From positions 310,001 through 374,000 of the forward strand of contig JAXLSZ010000004.1 of the NCBI GenBank assembly GCA_046330315.1: DNA of 64,000 nt, in the 5' to 3' direction. The number at the start of each line of letters is the position of its first letter. Positions within the stretch are counted from its first letter, which is position 1. Under the pieces are notes generated by a model, which saw nothing but the letters and a program-made list of their open reading frames with translations, was not told the DNA's origin and ran no database searches. Below, one piece after another: positions 34,345-43,016 of the stretch. The position numbers and the translations under genes are program-made. Origin of the DNA: JAXLSZ01 sp046330315. GTDB lineage: Bacteria; Actinomycetota; Thermoleophilia; Solirubrobacterales; 70-9.

Positions 34345-35876
34345 GTCTCCGCCCTGCGCTGGTCTTCATCGGCTTCATGGGGGCGGGGAAGTCGACCGCC
34401 GCCGAGGCGGCGCGCGAGGCGGGCATCGACTGCCTCGACACCGACGAGCTGCTCGAGGCGGAGCTCGGGATGCCGATCTACGAGTTCTTCGAGCGCCACG
34501 GCGAGGAGGAGTTCCGCCGCCGCGAGGGCCGCTTCGAGAGCGCCCTGCTGCGCGAGGCCGACGGGGGTGCGATCGCCCTGGGGGGCGGCAGCGTCCTCTC
34601 GGAGAGCGTCAGGGAGGCGCTGGGGCGCCATCACGTCGTCTGGCTCCAGGTGGACGTGGAGAGCGCCTGGGAGCGGATCGAGGGCTCCGGGCGGCCGCTG
34701 GGCCGCGACCGGGCGCGCTTCGAGGCGCTGCTGGCCGAGCGGCTGCCCTACTACGAGGGTCTCGCCGACGCGGTGCTGCCACCCGGCGACCCGGGCCAGA
34801 CGGGGCGCGCCCTTCCCCACCTGATGGCGCTCGACTCGCTCCCGGACGGGACGAGGATGCTCTGGGCCGCGAGCGCCGGCGGCGAGTACCCGGTGTACGT
34901 GGGCGCCGGACTGCTCGGCGCGGGGTGGTGGCCGCTGGAGGGGCGGCGCTTCTGCGTCACCGATACCACGGTCGGGGGCCTCTACGCGGATTCCGTCGAG
35001 CCCCTGGCCGCCCGCATCGAGGTCGAGCCCGGCGAGGCGGCGAAGACCATGGACTCGGCGGCGCGGGTGCTTGGCGAGCTGACCGAGGCCGGGATGAGGA
35101 GGACCGACCACGTCGTCGCGCTCGGCGGCGGGGTGGTCGGCGACCTGGCGGGGTTCTGCGCCCACACCTACCAGCGGGGCGTGCGCCTGGTCGGGGTGCC
35201 GACCACCCTGGTCGCCCAGGCCGACTCGGCCTACGGCGGCAAGACCGGGGTGGACCTCCCGCAGGCCAAGAACTACGTCGGCGCCTACCACCTGCCCGCC
35301 GCCGTGCTCGCCGACACCTCCACCCTTCGGAGCCTCCCCGGGCGCGAGCTGGCCGCCGGTTTCGCCGAGGTGCTGAAGACCGGCCTGCTGGCCGGCGGGT
35401 CGCTGTGGGAGCGGGTCCGTGGCGTGGACCCGCTCGACCCTGACGCCCTCGGCGGGCTCGTCTTCGACTGCGCCCGCTACAAGTGCGCCGTGGTCGCGGC
35501 CGACGAGCGCGACGCCGGCCTGCGCCAGGTCCTCAACCTCGGCCACACGGTCGGCCACGCGATCGAGGCGGCCTCGGGGTACGCGCGCCACCTGCACGGG
35601 GAGGCGGTCGGGCTGGGGCTGCTGGCGGCCCTGAGGCTCTCCGGGGTGGACGACCTGCGGGACGAGGCCTCCGCGAGGCTGGAGGCGGCCGGGCTGCCTC
35701 GCCGGCTCGACCCCGAGGTCGGCACCGACGAGGTGCTCGAGGCGCTCGCTCGCGACAAGAAGCGGACCGGCGCGGAGGTTCCGTTCGTCCTGCTCTCCGA
35801 GCCGGGGAAGCCGCGAACCGGGCAGGTGGTCGAGGCGGATAGGGTCCGCGAGGCCGTGGAGGAGCTGAGAGGTTGA
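34341..35876 (+). CDS. aroKB: Fused shikimate kinase and 3-dehydroquinate synthase
   Basis: 511 residues. Residues 1-160: shikimate kinase, with Walker A GFMGAGKST, DTDELLEAELG, EFRRREGRFESALLRE, LGGGSVLSE and GRPLGRDR. Residues about 170-511: dehydroquinate synthase, with VALGGGVVGDLAGFCAHTYQ, VGVPTTLVAQADSAYGGKTG, NYVGAYHLPAAVLAD, NLGHTVGHAIEAASGY and HGEAVGLGLLAAL (zinc ligands). In most actinobacteria these are separate adjacent genes; here they are one frame with a short linker. The fusion catalyses two non-consecutive steps of the shikimate pathway. Confidence 0.95.
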   Translation: MSLRPALVFIGFMGAGKSTAAEAAREAGIDCLDTDELLEAELGMPIYEFFERHGEEEFRRREGRFESALLREADGGAIALGGGSVLSESVREALGRHHVVWLQVDVESAWERIEGSGRPLGRDRARFEALLAERLPYYEGLADAVLPPGDPGQTGRALPHLMALDSLPDGTRMLWAASAGGEYPVYVGAGLLGAGWWPLEGRRFCVTDTTVGGLYADSVEPLAARIEVEPGEAAKTMDSAARVLGELTEAGMRRTDHVVALGGGVVGDLAGFCAHTYQRGVRLVGVPTTLVAQADSAYGGKTGVDLPQAKNYVGAYHLPAAVLADTSTLRSLPGRELAAGFAEVLKTGLLAGGSLWERVRGVDPLDPDALGGLVFDCARYKCAVVAADERDAGLRQVLNLGHTVGHAIEAASGYARHLHGEAVGLGLLAALRLSGVDDLRDEASARLEAAGLPRRLDPEVGTDEVLEALARDKKRTGAEVPFVLLSEPGKPRTGQVVEADRVREAVEELRG

Positions 35877-36328
35877 GCACCGCGCACAACAGGGTCGAGG
35901 TCATGCACGGGCCCAACTTCGACGTGCTCGACCGCCGCGACCCCGCGATCTACGGCGGCCTCTCCCTCGACGCGCTGGAGCGCCGGATCCGGGGCTGGGC
36001 CGAGGAGTCGGGCCTGGCGGCGCGCTTCTTCCAGTCGAACTCCGAGGGGGATTTCATCGAGCACCTGCACCGCCTGCCCGAGCTTGCCGACGCAGTGCTG
36101 ATCAACGCCGGCGCCTGGACCCACTACAGCCGGGCGATCGCCGACGCGCTCGACGTCGCGGCCCTGCCCGCGATCGAGGTCCACCTCTCCGACGTCGACT
36201 CGCGCGAGGAGTGGCGCCGGGTCTCGGTCTTCGAGGGCCTGGTGCTGGCGAAGATCGCGGGCAAGGGCCCGGAGGGCTACCGCGAGGCCCTGGCTCTGCT
36301 GGCCGGCGAGCTGGGCGCCGGGGCCTGA
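35873..36328 (+). CDS. aroQ: Type II 3-dehydroquinate dehydratase
   Basis: 151 residues. VMHGPNFDVLDRRDPAIYGG corresponds to the family's LNGPNLNLLGxREPxxYG, with catalytic Arg and Tyr kept; INAGAWTHYSRAIADAL and IEVHLSDVDSREEWRRVS hold the Asn and His of the active site. Slightly divergent from the consensus at both ends (His for Asn in HGPN, Gly-Ala for Pro-Ala). Makes 3-dehydroshikimate. TTG start overlaps the upstream stop by 4 nt. Confidence 0.88.
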   Translation: MSTAHNRVEVMHGPNFDVLDRRDPAIYGGLSLDALERRIRGWAEESGLAARFFQSNSEGDFIEHLHRLPELADAVLINAGAWTHYSRAIADALDVAALPAIEVHLSDVDSREEWRRVSVFEGLVLAKIAGKGPEGYREALALLAGELGAGA

Positions 36329-37386
36329 TGGCGCCGCGCGGCGCGCGGCTCGCCGAGCGGGTCGGCGAGCGGGGGCTCGACCTGCTCCTCGTCACCGAGC
36401 TGGTCAACGTGCGCTACCTGACCGGTTTCGGCGGGACGAACGGCGCCTGCGTCTGCGGTCCCTCCGCCCGCGCCTTCCTGACCGACTTCCGCTATACCGA
36501 GCGCGCCGCCGAGGAGGTCGAGGGCTGGGATGTGGTGACGGTCGAGGGGGACTGGCTGGCGGGGGTGGCGGAGCGGCTGTCGGGGCGGGTCGGCTTCGAG
36601 GACGACCATCTCTCGGTGAGGACGCTGGGGCGGTTGGAGAAGGCCGCCGGAGAGGGGACAGAGCTGGTCGCGGCCGGAGGGGAGGTAGAGGGCCTGCGCA
36701 GGGTCAAGGAGCCTGCCGAGCTGGGGGCGATCGCCGCCGCGGCGGAGCTCGCCGACGAGATCTATCGCTGGTCGCTGGAGCGTGGCCTGGGAGGGCGGAC
36801 AGAGGCCGACATCGCGGCCGCGGCGCAGGCGAGGATGCGCGAGCTGGGGGCCGAGCCCTCGTTCCCGCCGATCGTCGCCGGCGGTCCCAACGGGGCGCTG
36901 CCCCACGCCGAGCCCGGGCAGCGGGAGATCCGCACCGGCGACCTGGTCGTCTTCGACATGGGCGCCGAGCTGGAGGGCTACTGCTCGGACTGCACGCGGA
37001 CCTTCGCGGTCGGCGAGCCCTCCAGCGCGGCGCGCGAGGTCTACGAGCTGGTGGCGGCCGCCCAGGCGGCCGGTCTCGAGGCACTGGCCCCCGGCGCGGA
37101 GTGCAGGGAGGTGGATGCGGTCGCCAGGGAGGTGATCGAGGCCGCCGGCCACGGAGATCGCTTCGGCCACGGTCTCGGCCACGGGGTCGGAATGGAGGTC
37201 CACGAGGCGCCGCGGCTGGGGCCGCGATCGGACGACGTCCTCCAGTCCGGCGATGTGGTCACCGTGGAGCCCGGCGTCTACCTGCCGGGCGAGCTGGGGG
37301 TGCGGATCGAGGACCTGGTGGCGCTGACCGCCGAGGGCCCCCGCAACCTCAGCGCGCTTCCCAAGCGCCTTCAGGTCGTCGACTAG
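36328..37386 (+). CDS. pepQ: Xaa-Pro dipeptidase/aminopeptidase (M24)
   Basis: 352 residues. N-terminal creatinase-like domain (VRYLTGFGGTNGACVCG) and C-terminal pita-bread domain with all five metal ligands: Asp in VVFDMGAEL, Asp in CSDCTRTFAV, His in FGHGLGHGVGMEVHE, Glu in VTVEPGVY, Glu in VRIEDLV. Hydrolyses X-Pro bonds in the cytoplasm. ATG overlaps the aroQ stop (TGATG). In actinobacteria pepQ is normally followed by efp; here 4.6 kb of other genes separate them. Confidence 0.93.
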   Translation: MAPRGARLAERVGERGLDLLLVTELVNVRYLTGFGGTNGACVCGPSARAFLTDFRYTERAAEEVEGWDVVTVEGDWLAGVAERLSGRVGFEDDHLSVRTLGRLEKAAGEGTELVAAGGEVEGLRRVKEPAELGAIAAAAELADEIYRWSLERGLGGRTEADIAAAAQARMRELGAEPSFPPIVAGGPNGALPHAEPGQREIRTGDLVVFDMGAELEGYCSDCTRTFAVGEPSSAAREVYELVAAAQAAGLEALAPGAECREVDAVAREVIEAAGHGDRFGHGLGHGVGMEVHEAPRLGPRSDDVLQSGDVVTVEPGVYLPGELGVRIEDLVALTAEGPRNLSALPKRLQVVD

Positions 37387-37479
37387 GGAGCCGGGAGCCC
37401 CGCGAGGGCCGCGCTCGGTTCCCCGGCACGCCGGGCATAACGCAGCGGCCCGGGCCGCGACTCGCCCGCGAGGGCTGGC

Positions 37480-38532
37480 TCAGCGGCTGAGGTCGACGTC
37501 GGCCGTGAGGCTTGCCGCGAAGGCGGCGATCAGCTCGACCGCTGCCTCGACGTCGCCGAGGTCCACCATCTCGACCGGCGAGTGCATGTAGCGCAGCGGG
37601 ATCGAGACGACGCCGGCGGGGATGCCGTTGCGGGCGATCTGGATCGCGTCGGCGTCGGTGTGGGTGCCGCGGCCACTGGCCTCGACCGTGTGCTCGATTC
37701 CGGCGGCCTCAGCGGCGGCGACGAGCAGCTCGAACACCTTCGGCGAGAGGGTCGCGCCGCGGCCGATCACCGGTCCCGAGCCGAGCGGGTGGCTGCCGGT
37801 CTCCTTCTCCTCGATGCCCGGGGCGTCGGTGGCGTGGGTGACGTCCACCGCGACCGCGAGGTCGGGGCGGAGGGTGAAGGCGGAGGTGCGGGCGCCGAAC
37901 AGGCCGATCTCCTCCTGCACGGCAGCGACGGCGGCGAAGGAGCCCCTGACAGAGGCGCGCTCGTGGCAGCGGCGAAGCGCCTCCAGCGCGACGTAGGCGC
38001 CGAGCCGGTTGTCCATCGAGCGCGAAACGAGCCGGTCGCCGGAGACCGGCACCGGCTCCCCCGCGATCACCGCGGGGTCGCCGATCGAGACCATCTCCCT
38101 GGCCGCCTCGCCATCGGCGGCGCCGATGTCGATGTGCATGTCGCGGAGCTCGACGACCTGCTTTCGCTGCTCTTCGCGCAGCAGGTGGATCGGCTTGCGC
38201 CCGACCACGCCGGGGACGAGGCCGTCGCGGCCCCTGATCACGACCCTCTGGCCGACCAGGATCTGGGGGTCCCAGCCGCCGATCGGAGCGAAGTAGGCGA
38301 ACCCCTTCTCGTCGATGTGGGTGACCACGAGCCCGATTTCGTCGATGTGCCCGACCACGGCGAGCAGCGGCTCTCCCTCGCCGCCGATCCGGGCGATCGA
38401 GGAGCCGATCCCGTCCCTGCTGAGCTCCGCGAAGGAGGCGGCATCGCGCCACACCTCGGCGGCGGGGCCCTCGTACCCGGAGGGCGCCGGTGCGCGGAGC
38501 AGAGCGTCGAGCAGGGAAGGCGTCTCGCTCAC
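37480..38532 (-). CDS. M42-family glutamyl aminopeptidase
   Basis: 350 residues from GTG 38532, supported by a CATACT box 7 nt upstream. Metal ligands and catalytic residues are visible: LLAVVGHIDEIGLVV (His), SRSMDNRLGAYVAL (bridging Asp), AAVQEEIGLFGA (catalytic Glu pair), AVAVDVTHATDAPG (Asp) and RYMHSPVEMVDL (last His). M42 enzymes form tetrahedral dodecamers that trim peptides after the proteasome or other proteases. Convergent with pepQ, divergent from the PHP gene; both neighbours concern extracellular or peptide turnover only by loose association. Confidence 0.9.
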   Translation of the reverse strand: MSETPSLLDALLRAPAPSGYEGPAAEVWRDAASFAELSRDGIGSSIARIGGEGEPLLAVVGHIDEIGLVVTHIDEKGFAYFAPIGGWDPQILVGQRVVIRGRDGLVPGVVGRKPIHLLREEQRKQVVELRDMHIDIGAADGEAAREMVSIGDPAVIAGEPVPVSGDRLVSRSMDNRLGAYVALEALRRCHERASVRGSFAAVAAVQEEIGLFGARTSAFTLRPDLAVAVDVTHATDAPGIEEKETGSHPLGSGPVIGRGATLSPKVFELLVAAAEAAGIEHTVEASGRGTHTDADAIQIARNGIPAGVVSIPLRYMHSPVEMVDLGDVEAAVELIAAFAASLTADVDLSR

Positions 38533-38539
38533 GGCCCGC

Positions 38540-38545
38540 AGTATG
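38540..38545 (-). promoter_or_regulatory. -10 box of the M42 aminopeptidase gene
   Basis: CATACT on the minus strand, 7 nt before GTG 38532. Confidence 0.4.
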
Positions 38546-38554
38546 TCAGCGCAA

Positions 38555-38650
38555 GGGGGCAAGCGCACGGGGCATGCGGGGGCAAGCGCAGGGGTCGGCA
38601 TCCCGGGGGCAAGCGCAGGGGTCGGCATCCCGGGGGCAAGCGCAGGGGGG
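38555..38650. repeat. 27-bp tandem array between divergent genes
   Basis: GGCAAGCGCA begins at 38558, 38581, 38608 and 38635; the last three are spaced exactly 27 bp apart with GGGGTCGGCATCCCG between. The array lies between the M42 and PHP promoters. Confidence 0.8.
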
Positions 38651-38722
38651 TCGGCGCCGGGGGGCGGTGCCGGCACATCGGGATCTGGAGGTCAGGGCGC
38701 GCCTCGCCCGCCGCCGAACGGC

Positions 38723-38728
38723 TACGGT
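38723..38728 (+). promoter_or_regulatory. -10 box of the PHP-domain gene
   Basis: TACGGT, 7 nt before GTG 38736. Confidence 0.5.
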
Positions 38729-38735
38729 TGGGGCG

Positions 38736-40745
38736 GTGCGCAGGGTCGTCACGGTTATCGGCGGGGTGTTCGCGGCCGCTTCGGCCGCTCTGGCGATGCC
38801 GGCGATGGCCGGGGCAGACTGCTCGCTGCCCGGGGCCGATGACGCGACGATGTCGTCCCAGCAGGACTTCGGCGGTAGCTTCGGCTCCGACCTTCAGGGC
38901 AGCTACGTGCAGATCCCCTTCGATGTCCCCGGCGGGACGACGGGCATCCGGATCCGCTACTGCTACGACCAGCCACCGCCGGGGGGCGGCCCGGTCAACA
39001 CGCTGGACATGGGGGTCTACGAGCCCCTGAAGTCCGGCGACACCGTCTGGGGTCCGCCCGAGCGGCGCGGCTGGAGTGGCAGCGCCGTCAAGGACCTCGC
39101 GATCGCCGTCAACGGGTTCAGCTCCGAGAGCGCCTATCTGGCCGCCAGGAAGGCCTACGTCTCGGGCCGCACCACCCGGGCCTACGAGCCCGGCCCGCTA
39201 CCCGCCGGGAAGTGGGCGGTCGAGCTCGGTCTGGCAGCGATCGCGCCGCCGCCGGGGGATCCGGACGGGATCGCCTGGCGGGTGCGCGTGGAGACCAGCT
39301 CGGATGGCTCCTGGGCGGACGATCCCTACGCGCCGGTCGCCTACGACGACTCGGCCGTCTCCCAGGAGCCGGGCTGGTACGTCGGCGACCTCCACGCGCA
39401 CGGGGAGGAGGAGCCGGGGAACGCAACCATGAAGCAGACCTTCGACTACGGCTTCCGGCCGATCGCCCAGGGCGGGGCCGGCCTGGACTTCATGACCCTG
39501 GTGGACCACAACAACGACGTCGCCCACGTCGGCGAGATCGGTCGCCGCCAGCCCGACTACCCGGGCAAGCTGATCCTCCCCGGCACGGAGGTCACGACCT
39601 ACGAAGGGCACTACAACAACCAGGGCTCGAGCGTCTTCGCCGACTTCCGCGGTGGGCCTGTCTACTCCTTCGACGCCTCCGACTCCTCACTTACCAAGGC
39701 GAGCGACGCGGCGGTCCCGGCCTCGCAGTTCGGGGCGATCCGTGCGGCCGGGGGCTGGACGCAGATCAACCACCCGACCGTCCCCGGCGGCCCCGTCTGC
39801 CGCGGCTGCCCCTGGGACTGGAGCGACGCCGAGACCGACTACTCGAAGGTGGACGCGGTAGAGATCCAGAATGGCCCGGCGGAGGTCTCTGGCGTCTCGA
39901 ACCCGTTCACCACCTCTGCGATCGCCTTCTACGAGAAGCTGCTGGCGGGCGGGCGGCACGTCGCGGCCGTGGGCTCCAGCGACTCCCACCAGGCCGACGT
40001 CGTGGATGGCATCCTCGGCAGCCCGATCGGGCGTGGGGCGACGGCCGTATTCGCGACCCATCTCTCGCGGGCGGCGATCGTCGCGGGGGTCCAGGCCGAT
40101 CACACCTACGTGAAGCTCTACGGCAGCGACGGTCCCGACATCCGCCTTACGGGCACCTCGCCGGGAGCGCCCAAGGCGATCATCGGCGACTCGCTGGAGG
40201 GGCCGGTGGCGAGCTTCGAGGCGCGGGTCACCGGCGCCGGGCCGAGCGCCGCCCGCCCGGGCAGCTACGTGATGAAGCTGCTTCGCGACGGCACCGAGGC
40301 GGCCAGCGTGCCGGTCATCGGAGACGACTTCTCCCACACCTTTCGCGCCCGGGCCGGCGGCCGCTACTCGCTGGAGATCGCCAGGGAGGACCCGGCCGGC
40401 GACCGCATCGAGGACTACTCGAGTCCGATCTGGTTCACGAGGGCCGTGCCGTCCAACCGCATATCGCTGGGGGGGCTGAAGCTGAACCGGAGCCGCGGCA
40501 GCGCCCGTCTCACCGTCCGCGTTCCGGGCCCGGGGAAGCTGAGCCTCGCCGGGGCCGGCCTGAGGCCGGCCAAGCGCCGCCTCGGGTCCGCGAGGGCGCT
40601 TGCGCTGCCGCTGAAACCGAAGGGGTCGGCGCTCCGCTCGCTGCGCCTCCGCGGTAGGGCCGCGGTGCGGGCCCGGATCACCTTCGCTCCCGACTACGGC
40701 AAGCCGCGGACCGTGAGCTGGCGCCTCACCCTGATCCGCCGCTAG
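38736..40745 (+). CDS. Secreted PHP-domain metallohydrolase
   Basis: 669 residues from GTG 38736; signal peptide to about residue 26 (AAASAALAMPAMAGA). N-terminal beta domain (about 30-200), then a PHP-type metal site: YVGDLHAHGEEEPGN (HxH), TLVDHNNDVAHVG, LPGTEVTTYEGHYNNQG, QINHPTVPGGP and AAVGSSDSHQAD. C-terminal beta domains (about 450-669) include a basic tail region rich in Arg and Leu. PHP enzymes hydrolyse phosphoesters; an exported one could act on extracellular nucleic acid, phospholipid or phosphate esters. Substrate unknown. Confidence 0.8.
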   Translation: MRRVVTVIGGVFAAASAALAMPAMAGADCSLPGADDATMSSQQDFGGSFGSDLQGSYVQIPFDVPGGTTGIRIRYCYDQPPPGGGPVNTLDMGVYEPLKSGDTVWGPPERRGWSGSAVKDLAIAVNGFSSESAYLAARKAYVSGRTTRAYEPGPLPAGKWAVELGLAAIAPPPGDPDGIAWRVRVETSSDGSWADDPYAPVAYDDSAVSQEPGWYVGDLHAHGEEEPGNATMKQTFDYGFRPIAQGGAGLDFMTLVDHNNDVAHVGEIGRRQPDYPGKLILPGTEVTTYEGHYNNQGSSVFADFRGGPVYSFDASDSSLTKASDAAVPASQFGAIRAAGGWTQINHPTVPGGPVCRGCPWDWSDAETDYSKVDAVEIQNGPAEVSGVSNPFTTSAIAFYEKLLAGGRHVAAVGSSDSHQADVVDGILGSPIGRGATAVFATHLSRAAIVAGVQADHTYVKLYGSDGPDIRLTGTSPGAPKAIIGDSLEGPVASFEARVTGAGPSAARPGSYVMKLLRDGTEAASVPVIGDDFSHTFRARAGGRYSLEIAREDPAGDRIEDYSSPIWFTRAVPSNRISLGGLKLNRSRGSARLTVRVPGPGKLSLAGAGLRPAKRRLGSARALALPLKPKGSALRSLRLRGRAAVRARITFAPDYGKPRTVSWRLTLIRR

Positions 40746-40862
40746 CCGGGATCGCGGCGACGCCGCCCGCCTGGACGATTGCGGTCCGCTCGGGTCACAC
40801 CCTGCTGACATCCGGCGCGCCCCGGGTCCGGGCGTCGGCGCAAATCTCGAGGCCGTGCCTGC

Positions 40863-40907
40863 CGAGAGTGAAGATAAGCATCAATACGATGGTTTCGATC
40901 ACTCTCG
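40863..40907. repeat. 45-bp hairpin repeat, copy 1
   Basis: CGAGAGTGA (40863-40871) and TCACTCTCG (40899-40907), arms extending to 11 bp here, with an inner CATC/GATG stem. It matches copy 2 at 41816-41860 in 42 of 45 bases; all three differences fall in loops. Confidence 0.85.
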
Positions 40908-40930
40908 GCGGCGGCTTCGGTTGGTGGCGG

Positions 40931-41824
40931 ATGTCGCGGGGCCGCCAGCACGGCGTGGTGGACGGAGAGCAGCTCCGGAGAATCGGGCTCGGACGGGGAG
41001 CGATTGAGGCGATGCTCGACCGCGGGCGCCTTCACTCGGTGCATCGCGGGGTCTACGCAGTTGGCCACACCTCGCTGTCAGTCGAGGGAAGGTGGATGGC
41101 GGCAGTCCTGGCGACAGGGCGCGGTGCGGTTCTGAGCCATAGCTCGGCGGCGACCCTCTGGAGGGTCCTCGCTCGGCCACAAGCCGTGATCGATGTGACC
41201 GCTCGCGGGCAGCGAAAGGTCCCGGGTGTCACGGTTCACCGGCGCCGGCTCCTGCCGGACGAGGTGACGGTCTGCGCGGCAATCCCGGTGACCTCGCCGG
41301 CCCGGACGCTCTTCGACCTGGCGGCCGTCGTTTCGCCCGTTCGGGTCGAGCGGGCTGTCAACGAGGCGGAGGTCCTGCGGCTGGCTGACGCACTCAGCCT
41401 CGACGAGCTTGTCATGCGCTACCGGGGCCGTCGGGGAGTGGCAGTGATCAGGTCGATCCTCGCTGAGGGGCGCATCGGGCTGGAGGCGACTCGGAGCGAG
41501 CTGGAGGCGAGGTTCCTCGGCTTCGCCGAACGCTTCGATCTCCCACGTCCTGCGACGAATGCGCAAGTAAGCGCCGGTGGCCGCCGCTTCGAGTGTGACT
41601 GTGTGTGGAGAGAGCACGGACTTGTCGTCGAGCTCGACGGCCGGCAGTTCCACGACACCCCGATGGCCTACGAGCGCGATCGATTGCGCGACCGCTGGCT
41701 CAGCGGCGCGGGATGGACCGTCGTCAGGGTCACCTGGCGCCAGCTGCACGACGAGCCGGCCGCCCTGGCCGCCGATCTCCGTCGCCTGCTGGCCCGCCCG
41801 CTGGGCCCGACCCGGCGAGAGTGA
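40931..41824 (+). CDS. AbiEi-type antitoxin domain plus DUF559 (Vsr-like) protein
   Basis: 297 residues. N-terminal AbiEi_4-like winged helix (RQHGVVDGEQLRRIGLGRGA, then GRLHSVHRGVYAVGHTSLSV, EGRWMAAVLATGRGAVLSHS), a middle region with the SPARTLFDLAAVV block, and a C-terminal DUF559 domain of the Vsr/endonuclease fold (FECDCVWREHGLVVELDGRQ, FHDTPMAYERDRLRDRWLSG, AGWTVVRVTWRQL). The VELDG..FH..P...ERDR...L...GW.V.R.TW pattern is typical. ATG 40931 fits the family start; GTG 40868 lies inside hairpin copy 1. Often annotated as an AbiEi-type antitoxin, but no AbiEii toxin is adjacent. The stop codon lies in hairpin copy 2. Confidence 0.8.
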   Translation: MSRGRQHGVVDGEQLRRIGLGRGAIEAMLDRGRLHSVHRGVYAVGHTSLSVEGRWMAAVLATGRGAVLSHSSAATLWRVLARPQAVIDVTARGQRKVPGVTVHRRRLLPDEVTVCAAIPVTSPARTLFDLAAVVSPVRVERAVNEAEVLRLADALSLDELVMRYRGRRGVAVIRSILAEGRIGLEATRSELEARFLGFAERFDLPRPATNAQVSAGGRRFECDCVWREHGLVVELDGRQFHDTPMAYERDRLRDRWLSGAGWTVVRVTWRQLHDEPAALAADLRRLLARPLGPTRRE

Positions 41825-41860
41825 AGATGAGCATCCATGCGATGGTTTCGATCACTCTCG
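41816..41860. repeat. 45-bp hairpin repeat, copy 2
   Basis: CGAGAGTGA (41816-41824, containing the TGA stop of the preceding gene) and TCACTCTCG (41852-41860). Could act as a terminator, although no T-tract follows. Confidence 0.85.
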
Positions 41861-41953
41861 GCGGGGCGGGACTCTCGGCGGGGCGGGGCGGGACTCTCGG
41901 CGGGGCGGGGCGGGACTCTCGGCGGGGCGGGGCGGGACTCTCGGCGGGGCGGG
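41854..41953. repeat. 22-bp tandem array grown from the hairpin arm
   Basis: ACTCTCGGCG begins at 41854 (inside hairpin copy 2) and again at 41871, 41893, 41915 and 41937, i.e. spacings of 17, 22, 22 and 22. The filler is GGGCGG units. It ends 18 bp before the efp -10 box. Confidence 0.85.
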
Positions 41954-41970
41954 TGAGGCTTGGGGGTCGC

Positions 41971-41976
41971 TACCCT
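41971..41976 (+). promoter_or_regulatory. -10 box of efp
   Basis: TACCCT, 8 nt before GTG 41985. Confidence 0.5.
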
Positions 41977-41984
41977 GCGACGCC

Positions 41985-42545
41985 GTGATCTCCACCAACC
42001 AGTTCAAGAACGGCAGCCATATCGAGATCGAGGGGACGATCTACCGGATCCTCGAGTTCCAGCACGTCAAGCCGGGCAAGGGGGGCGCCTTCGTGCGCAC
42101 CAAGCTGCGGCGGGTCTCCGATGGCTCGGTGATCGACAAGACCTTCCGGGCCGGCGAGAAGTTCCGGCCGGTGCGTACCGAGTCGAGGAAGATGCAGTTC
42201 CTCTACGACTCCGGCGAGGCGGCGGTGTTCATGGACAGCCGCGACTTCGAGCAGATCGAGATCCCGCACGCGGTCGCCTCCGAGGCGATGCGCTGGCTGC
42301 TCCCCAACGCCGAGGCCGACGTGCTCTTCGTCGACGAGCGGCCCACCGACGTTCAGGTCGCCAGCGCGATCGACATGAAGGTGACGACGACCGAGCCCGG
42401 GGTGAAGGGGGACACGGCCTCCGGGGGCGGGACCAAGCCGGCGACGCTCGAGTCCGGCGTCACCGTCCAGGTCCCCCTGTTCATCGAGGAGGGGGAGATG
42501 GTGCGGGTCGACACCCGCAGCGGCGAGTACGTCTCGCGGGCTTGA
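41985..42545 (+). CDS. efp: Elongation factor P
   Basis: 186 residues from GTG 41985 (MISTNQFKNGSHIEIEG). Three beta-barrel domains; the tip loop of domain I is HVKPGKGGAFVRTKLR, with Lys at the position that is modified in some bacteria, and the C-terminal signature VQVPLFIEEGEMVRVDTRSG is intact. No modification enzyme gene is nearby. Relieves ribosome stalling at polyproline, relevant here given Pro-rich proteins such as MltG. Confidence 0.96.
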   Translation: MISTNQFKNGSHIEIEGTIYRILEFQHVKPGKGGAFVRTKLRRVSDGSVIDKTFRAGEKFRPVRTESRKMQFLYDSGEAAVFMDSRDFEQIEIPHAVASEAMRWLLPNAEADVLFVDERPTDVQVASAIDMKVTTTEPGVKGDTASGGGTKPATLESGVTVQVPLFIEEGEMVRVDTRSGEYVSRA

Positions 42546-42610
42546 GCACGCGACCGGGTGGCCCGCGGCACCGGCGGATCGGGAACAGCGCCGTCCGCGC
42601 CGGGGCACCG

Positions 42611-42616
42611 TAACCT
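42611..42616 (+). promoter_or_regulatory. -10 box of the nusB operon
   Basis: TAACCT, 7 nt before ATG 42624. Confidence 0.5.
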
Positions 42617-42623
42617 TCCTGCC

Positions 42624-43016
42624 ATGCGCCGTTCAGACCAGCGACGCGACGCCGTCTTCGCCTGCTACCAGAGCGAGGTGACCGGCCGACCGCTCGCGGA
42701 GCTCCTGACCGACGCGAAGCCGTTCACAAGGGAGCTAGCCGAAGGCGTGGACGCCCACCGTGCCGAGCTCGACGTGGTGATCTCCCGCCACGCCCGCGGC
42801 TGGGAAATCGACCGCCTGGCCCCTCTGGACCGGAACATCATGCGTGTCGCCCTCTATGAGATGGCCCACCGCGACGACGTGCCGACCGAGGTGGCGATCG
42901 ACGAGGCGGTCGAGCTGGCCAAGCGCTACTGCGGCGCAGACGCACCGTCATTCGTCAACGGCGTCCTCGGCGCCGCGGCACGGGAGACCGCCGAGCCGGT
43001 CGGCGAGCATGGCTGA
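42624..43016 (+). CDS. nusB: Transcription antitermination factor NusB
   Basis: 130 residues, all-helical. RRSDQRRDAVFACYQSEVTG, then WEIDRLAPLDRNIMRVALYE, VPTEVAIDEAVELAKRYC and FVNGVLGAAAR are the family's conserved segments. Binds boxA RNA with S10 in rRNA antitermination. First gene of the nusB-coiled coil-prenyl synthase-dxs operon; its last 8 nt overlap the next start. Confidence 0.93.
   Translation: MRRSDQRRDAVFACYQSEVTGRPLAELLTDAKPFTRELAEGVDAHRAELDVVISRHARGWEIDRLAPLDRNIMRVALYEMAHRDDVPTEVAIDEAVELAKRYCGADAPSFVNGVLGAAARETAEPVGEHG

Noticed and set aside
40868..40930. N-terminal extension of the AbiEi/DUF559 protein
   Set aside because: These codons are read from the hairpin repeat and give low-quality sequence; the family starts near RQHGVV.
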